From an uncultured Alistipes sp. (GTDB lineage Bacteria > Bacteroidota > Bacteroidia > Bacteroidales > Rikenellaceae), in the NCBI GenBank assembly GCA_910586375.1, contig CAJUIE010000059.1, forward strand, positions 1 to 9,994: 9,994 nt of DNA, given 5' to 3'. How positions within the stretch are numbered: the stretch's first letter is position 1; each line of letters begins with the position of its first letter. Below the pieces are notes generated by a model. That model was not told the DNA's origin and ran no database searches. It saw only the letters and a program-made list of their open reading frames with translations. Below, piece by piece: positions 6,130 through 9,994 of the stretch. Made by a program: the position numbers and the translations under genes.

Positions 6130-7467
6130 CTAACGAGCCCGGACAGTAGTTGCCACGCCGGCGGCCGTGCCGCACGACACCGTATAACGCGCGCCCTCCT
6201 TCAGTTCGTTGAAGAAGCACTCCTCTGAGGTCGGGAAGCGACTGCGGAAAGCTCCGAGCGAAGTCCGTGCGGAATCCAGGTACTCTGAATCCTTAGGCAG
6301 CAATTCAATGGCCTTAGCCATCGTATCATAAGCAGCCCAGAAGGTCGTCTGACCCGCAAATCCGCCACAATGGGCCGCCGAGACCGCATAACACTGAGCC
6401 AGCACGTAATAGGGCACGCCATCCTCGGGATTGAGGTCACGGGCCTGGCGGGCAGCCGCTGCAGCAGCCTGCACATCGTTGGCTACAAGATTGATAAGCG
6501 CGATACGCACATAAAGCATCTCACGCTCGGCGGGATCCTCCTCAGAGACGAGTGCCTCATTGAGGTAAGTCGTGGCCTTGGCATAATCGCCCTTATTCTG
6601 GAAAGCCTGAGCCAGGAACATGGCCGTCTCCGACGAAGGTTTCACGGCATAATACTTCTCGGCAATCGAGAAATAAAAGTCACCGTCACATTTGGCACGC
6701 GACATCAGAGCCACAGCTTGTGCAAGCAACGCCTCATCATCGGGCGCAGCGGCCAGCTTGCTCTTGAAAAGACTTTCGAGGTTCTCGCAACTGGCGGCTC
6801 CGCTCAGGCCGAAAGCCGCGTCGAACTGCGACTTATACTCCGCAGCCTCAGGGTTAGCCACGAAAATCGGCGCCAGACGGTCGTACTCAGCGATGATCTC
6901 ATCGGGCATCACCTCGTCGGTATTCTTATAATCTTCGCAGAGGTTACTGAAATAAGCCACAACCGTTTCGGGATCGGTGGCAGCGCCACCAGCCTCGATA
7001 GCTGTACGGAATGCCTCGCGGATACCCGCCCGGTCATTGGGCCGATAAGTCAGGTATTCACGGGCCTTACGATCAAGAATATAAGCCGAGCCGCGCTTGG
7101 CATGGTCGCCGAAATACTGGTTGCGCAGGTCGTACATCAGCAACAGCGAATCGACGTAAATGTTCTTCTCGGCCATGCTCTTGGCCCGGTTGATCTTGTT
7201 TTTATAAACAACGGCACCACGCACGTAGGTATTCTCCGAAGCCGCGGGACATGCGTCGATCAGCTCCTTGAGGTAGTGAGCCGCAGCATTGTAATCCCTA
7301 TTGTCGCACGACTCCTTGAGGAAGTTGCTATTCAGGATGTTCTGCTCTCGCTCTTCAGGAGTAACGCCCCACTTGGCATATTGCGGCGAATTGAAGTCTT
7401 GCTGGGCCATCGTCGCTACAGCGAAAAGCGCAGAAGCCGCAGCGAGCAGGAATTTAACGTTTTTCAT
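6130..7467 (-). CDS. Exported tetratricopeptide-repeat protein of unknown function
   Basis: A 445-residue protein with a clear Sec signal peptide (1-21; charged MKNVK start, hydrophobic core, cleavage likely after ATMA), so it is periplasmic or envelope-associated. TPR-like helical pairs are clearest at about 279-346 (TAMFLAQAFQNKGDYAKATT and the following Ala-rich repeat ending LNPEDG), with another near 350-392; the N-terminal half is helical with weaker repeats. TPR proteins act as protein-protein scaffolds, so a partner in envelope assembly is plausible but not shown. The mature part has nine Cys (54, 73, 177, 227, 260, 359, 367, 417, 432), many for an exported protein. The Thr/Val-rich end (428-445) lies outside the repeats. 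It sits between the barrel gene (26-nt gap) and lptC (24-nt gap), hence co-transcribed. I recall homologues in this position in other Bacteroidetes, but no defined function. Confidence 0.85.
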   Translation of the reverse strand: MKNVKFLLAAASALFAVATMAQQDFNSPQYAKWGVTPEEREQNILNSNFLKESCDNRDYNAAAHYLKELIDACPAASENTYVRGAVVYKNKINRAKSMAEKNIYVDSLLLMYDLRNQYFGDHAKRGSAYILDRKAREYLTYRPNDRAGIREAFRTAIEAGGAATDPETVVAYFSNLCEDYKNTDEVMPDEIIAEYDRLAPIFVANPEAAEYKSQFDAAFGLSGAASCENLESLFKSKLAAAPDDEALLAQAVALMSRAKCDGDFYFSIAEKYYAVKPSSETAMFLAQAFQNKGDYAKATTYLNEALVSEEDPAEREMLYVRIALINLVANDVQAAAAAARQARDLNPEDGVPYYVLAQCYAVSAAHCGGFAGQTTFWAAYDTMAKAIELLPKDSEYLDSARTSLGAFRSRFPTSEECFFNELKEGARYTVSCGTAAGVATTVRAR

Positions 7468-7493
7468 CGATCGTATTTAATTATATTATGTCT

Positions 7494-8867
7494 CTATTCG
7501 TATTTGGGACGCATAAACCAATACTCGCCATTCTCACTGCCGGCAAAGAGCGAGAAGCCCACGGCGAACTTGAAATATTGCTGCCGCACAAGCCCTACGC
7601 GCTCGGCGACATTATAGCCCCTCCGTCCATACTCCACACCCACGTCGATGGCCGAAGAGCCCAAAAATTTAATGGGAATACCCACGCCTAACGTCACAGC
7701 GTACTGGGCGATGTGATGACCTCCAAACGTCTGGTTATAAGTACCATATCGGAAACCGGCCCGATAAGACCAGCGCCGGAAAAAGTGACGCACGTCGTAA
7801 CGGGACGGGGTAAACTCTGCCCCGAACTTGATCGTGTTGGTGTCGGTATAAGCCACTTCGAGACTCTCACCCGAAGGTCCTACGGACGTACGGACCGGTG
7901 CCGAGTTACGCGCTCCCCAGTTCTGATAAACATAATCCGCACCCAAAGTCCACTTAACCGTCTGGTAATAAGCCCCTACAGCCAGCTGACGCGGCAGAAC
8001 AAGCTCAAGGGTCTGTGTCTCGTCCTTAACGGCGGTGCTATAGAGATCGGAGGTATAGATCGTCTCGGAAACCCGGGGCCGCAGATCACCGCCAATGTCA
8101 AACGTGGCGCCAAAGGTCAGGGCCCGTTTGGAGTTGAGGATGGCACTCCACTGAAGGCCGACCTGCCCCTTGAAGCTCGAAATGCTGTAATTGCTGCTGC
8201 CAACGGCCGAATTGAAGTTCCCATCACCCGTGATGGAGGAGACAGTGGCAACGAACGAACGGTCGATATCGCCCCAATAATACTGGGCAGCGACGCCCAA
8301 CGAAAAATTCTTGAAGATCGTCCAGCCCAGCCCGGCCTTGACCTCTGTCACGTCGCCCTCGCCCTGATAAGTATACTGCACCGGACCGACATTGCCCAGC
8401 ACAGGATCGAGGCTGTCGCCCGCACGGTAGAATTTGGTTCTGTATCCTACCGAACTATAAGGGGTAAGGCTGAAACCCAGGCCGAGGCGCTTGCCCAAAG
8501 GGAGCTGGAAAGCCACATCGTGAAAATTGGCCGACGTATAAGCCGACTTTTTCTTAATGCCGCTATCGTTCTGCGAGTTACGATAATGCTGCCCTTCGAC
8601 CCCAAAGCTGAAGAGGAAACTCTTCTGCGGCGTGGCGCTGTAAGCCGCCGGGTTGAGCAGATTAACCATGCCCGTATTGCGCATAGCCACACCCACACCG
8701 CCCATCGAACGCATCGAAAGCGTCCCTGGCGTATTCAACTCACCGATACCGTACATCGTATAGGGAGAGAATGCATTGATGCTGCTTGTCTGAGCAACGC
8801 CGAAGAGCGGAAAAAGCAGCAGCGACGCTACGACAGCCCATTTATGGAAGGTGTTCTTCACTCGCAT
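7494..8867 (-). CDS. FadL/OMPP1-like outer-membrane beta-barrel protein
   Basis: Predicted outer-membrane barrel of 457 residues. I chose the ATG at 8867 because a signal peptide follows directly (MRVKNTFHKW, then a hydrophobic core, cleavage near FGVAQ at 22-26); the longer frame starting at 8963 would bury this signal inside coaX coding sequence. The mature start SPYTMYGIGELNTPGT, then RSMGGVGVAMRNT and NLLNPAAYSA, matches a Bacteroidetes group related to FadL/OMPP1. The rest is alternating amphipathic strands rich in Tyr, Phe and Gly with periodic aromatic girdles, as expected of a barrel. FadL proteins pass hydrophobic compounds across the outer membrane; whether this one does is unknown. 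The start overlaps the end of coaX by 26 nt, and the TPR gene follows 26 nt downstream. A PorV-like (type IX secretion) assignment was considered, but no diagnostic feature supports it. Confidence 0.82.
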   Translation of the reverse strand: MRVKNTFHKWAVVASLLLFPLFGVAQTSSINAFSPYTMYGIGELNTPGTLSMRSMGGVGVAMRNTGMVNLLNPAAYSATPQKSFLFSFGVEGQHYRNSQNDSGIKKKSAYTSANFHDVAFQLPLGKRLGLGFSLTPYSSVGYRTKFYRAGDSLDPVLGNVGPVQYTYQGEGDVTEVKAGLGWTIFKNFSLGVAAQYYWGDIDRSFVATVSSITGDGNFNSAVGSSNYSISSFKGQVGLQWSAILNSKRALTFGATFDIGGDLRPRVSETIYTSDLYSTAVKDETQTLELVLPRQLAVGAYYQTVKWTLGADYVYQNWGARNSAPVRTSVGPSGESLEVAYTDTNTIKFGAEFTPSRYDVRHFFRRWSYRAGFRYGTYNQTFGGHHIAQYAVTLGVGIPIKFLGSSAIDVGVEYGRRGYNVAERVGLVRQQYFKFAVGFSLFAGSENGEYWFMRPKYE

Positions 8868-9582
8868 GAAATTCCAGTATTCGATCCAATCCGCAAAAGA
8901 CCAGATTACGATTTGCAAATATCGTGTTTTTAATTCGTTTCGCAAAGCGTTTCGCATCGCCACCGGTAAAAATTACGCATAAATCGTCGAATTTTTCACC
9001 CATCCGGGTGATATAACCTTCGATTTCGAAAGTCAGCGAATTGACTACCCCCAGCTCGACAGCCTCGCGCGTCGAACGCCCCACGAGCCCCTCGCAGCCG
9101 GTCGGCCCGCACATTGGCAACCGTGCCGTATAATCGTGCAAGGCCCGGAAACGGGTTCTCAGGCCGGGCGAGATACACCCGCCGCGGAACGTGCCGTCGG
9201 CTGTCACCAGATCGAAGGTTACAGCCGTGCCGAAATCAACGACCAGGACATTGCGCCCCGGAAAGAGTGTCGCAGCACCCACAGCAGCCGCCAGGCGATC
9301 ACGACCCAACGTCTCGGGCGTCAGGTAGGCATTGTCGATCGGCACCCGTGTCGCGGGCGTGAACTCCACCACCCGCCCGAGCCGCGCCCGGAGCATCGCA
9401 ACGATCTGCGAAACCTCGCCCCGCGTCGAAGAGACGATAGCCGCCCCGATGGGTCCACAGGCAAACAACTCGTCGAGTGTCGCCGGAACCAGCTGTTCAA
9501 CACTCCGTTCGGCCACACACTCACCCCGATTCATAACGCCCAGCTTGATGAGCGTATTTCCTATGTCAACGACGAGGTTCAT
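8842..9582 (-). CDS. coaX: Type III pantothenate kinase
   Basis: Cytoplasmic enzyme that phosphorylates pantothenate, the first step of coenzyme A synthesis. The 246-residue length fits the CoaX family (about 240-260), an ASKHA-fold kinase. Visible motifs in order: DIGNT (6-10, phosphate 1 loop), GRDR (93-96, the family GxDR whose Asp is the likely catalytic base), DFGTAVTFD (116-124, phosphate 2), GGCISPGL (134-141), and TGGDA (206-210, near the nucleotide site). All key motifs are intact, so the enzyme should be active; type III kinases typically need a monovalent cation and resist CoA feedback. ATG at 9582 is fixed by DIGNT starting five residues later. It is the first gene of the minus-strand cluster, and its last 26 nt contain the start of the outer-membrane barrel gene. 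The link to the envelope genes is positional; no metabolic link is evident. Confidence 0.95.
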   Translation of the reverse strand: MNLVVDIGNTLIKLGVMNRGECVAERSVEQLVPATLDELFACGPIGAAIVSSTRGEVSQIVAMLRARLGRVVEFTPATRVPIDNAYLTPETLGRDRLAAAVGAATLFPGRNVLVVDFGTAVTFDLVTADGTFRGGCISPGLRTRFRALHDYTARLPMCGPTGCEGLVGRSTREAVELGVVNSLTFEIEGYITRMGEKFDDLCVIFTGGDAKRFAKRIKNTIFANRNLVFCGLDRILEFHASEEHLP

Positions 9583-9800
9583 GAAATATCCGGTTTCTTT
9601 TCTCTGGTCTTCGGTTTCTTCCCGTATAAATTTGCGTCAAACTCCGGTTTTAGTCAGGCCGAAGCCTTCGCCGCGCGGAGGCCCGCAACTTGCGTTCCGT
9701 CCGCAGTCTTCGGCCCGCGAAAGCAATTGTGAATCCGTTGTTACGGCGCCTCCGCCTGAAAATAAAATCCCCTCCGGCCTGCGAAAACTTCCGCCCCTCC
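9583..9800. other. Intergenic gap with repeat copy and no clear promoter or terminator
   Basis: These 218 nt separate the mfd-like stop from the coaX start, both on the minus strand. The middle holds repeat copy B (9657-9717). Between it and coaX is an AT-richer stretch containing GTTTGACG and TTTATACG on the minus strand, where a coaX promoter would be expected, but I see no convincing TAnnTTTG element at proper spacing. After the mfd stop I found no hairpin followed by a T run; GGCG-CCTC-CGCC (9765-9776) lacks one. Confidence 0.6.
9657..9717 (+). repeat. Short palindrome-ended intergenic repeat, copy B
   Basis: This second copy of the element at 1722-1786 is in the same orientation. Its ends GGCCGAAG (9657-9664) and CTTCGGCC (9708-9715) are perfect 8-bp inverted repeats. 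It shares GCGGAGGCCCGCAACTT (9675-9691) and GTCTTCGGCCCG (9706-9717) exactly with copy A. The stretch GCCTTCGCCGCGC (9664-9676) also matches, with one mismatch, the reverse complement of 1626-1638, so it joins sequence from both repeat families seen in the window. Confidence 0.7.
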
Positions 9801-9994
9801 TTACAGCTCCCTCAACGTTTTATAAGCGGCTTCGACATCTTTGATTCTTCTAACGGTCATGGCCAGACGATTATTGTGCTGCTTCAGGACGAACCGATCG
9901 GGATGCTGCGTCACGCGTTTCAAAAGCTCCATAAAGACCTCGCTCTGGTAATAAGGCGAGTTCTCCTCACCGACGAAGTGGACGATCATAAGAC
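9801..9994 (-). CDS. mfd: C-terminal end of probable transcription-repair coupling factor Mfd (partial)
   Basis: Only the last 64 or so residues are present; the frame stays open to the window edge, so the Met at 9989 is internal. The sequence includes FVGEENSPYYQSEVFMELLK, then VTQHPDRFVLKQHNNRLAMT, and ends VRRIKDVEAAYKTLREL. It resembles the C-terminal domain of Bacteroidetes Mfd, where a short alpha/beta module with a YYQS...F...V..HP.R pattern and a final VEEA-type helix ends the protein. Mfd removes stalled RNA polymerase at DNA lesions and recruits UvrA. The helicase motifs that would settle this lie outside the window, so the call rests on recalled family resemblance. The stop TAA at 9801 is followed by the repeat-bearing gap before coaX. 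Confidence 0.65.
   Translation of the reverse strand, partial: LMIVHFVGEENSPYYQSEVFMELLKRVTQHPDRFVLKQHNNRLAMTVRRIKDVEAAYKTLREL

Noticed and set aside
7468..7493. Promoter in the AT-rich gap before the TPR gene (ATAATATAATTAAATA on the minus strand)
   Set aside because: It looks like a TATAAT box but lacks the Bacteroidetes TAnnTTTG pattern, and the gap is only 26 nt inside an apparent operon.
6370..7617. 415-codon plus-strand open frame opposite the TPR gene
   Set aside because: It is antisense to a gene with a signal peptide and TPR pattern; the product has no recognisable family features. Long antisense frames are common in GC-rich coding DNA.
7713..8933. 406-codon plus-strand open frame opposite the barrel gene
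   Set aside because: It is antisense to a convincing outer-membrane barrel; composition is His/Arg rich and no motif is recognisable.

Overview
The window looks like chromosomal DNA from a GC-rich member of the Bacteroidales, most likely an Alistipes-like (Rikenellaceae) gut bacterium. Three things point that way. The gene set is typical of Bacteroidetes: a propionate-pathway methylmalonyl-CoA mutase, a lipoprotein-type LptC, a PpiD-like foldase, and a FadL-like barrel next to a TPR protein. Shine-Dalgarno sites are mostly weak or absent. One candidate promoter carries a Bacteroidetes-type TAnnTTTG element. The genus is inference; no rRNA gene is present to confirm it.

Layout. Positions 2-1528 (+) hold the C-terminal two thirds of methylmalonyl-CoA mutase, followed by a strong intrinsic terminator at 1550-1581. 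Positions 1582-1921 are non-coding and dense with hairpins and dispersed-repeat modules. A terminator for the opposite strand lies at 1922-1954. From 9582 down to 1983, six genes run head to tail on the minus strand: coaX (type III pantothenate kinase), a FadL-like outer-membrane barrel, a periplasmic TPR protein, lptC, a CNNM/CBS/CorC membrane protein (hemolysin/GldE family) and a PpiD-like peptidyl-prolyl isomerase. Gaps are tiny or negative: 26-nt overlap, 26-nt gap, 24-nt gap, 1-nt overlap. The exception is the 74-nt gap before ppiD, which holds a candidate internal promoter. At 9583-9800 lies a second non-coding gap carrying another copy of the repeat seen at 1722-1786. The last 194 bases are the 3' end of a minus-strand gene, probably mfd (transcription-repair coupling factor).

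Function. Apart from coaX, the minus-strand cluster has an envelope theme: lipopolysaccharide export (LptC), folding of exported proteins (PpiD), an outer-membrane barrel, an exported TPR protein and a membrane transporter/regulator-like protein. Methylmalonyl-CoA mutase belongs to an unrelated, convergent unit for succinate-propionate interconversion.

Nothing here looks like a new defence system, phage, island or biosynthetic cluster. The least explained content is the modular palindromic repeat family in the two intergenic gaps, and the barrel-plus-TPR pair of unknown function beside lptC.
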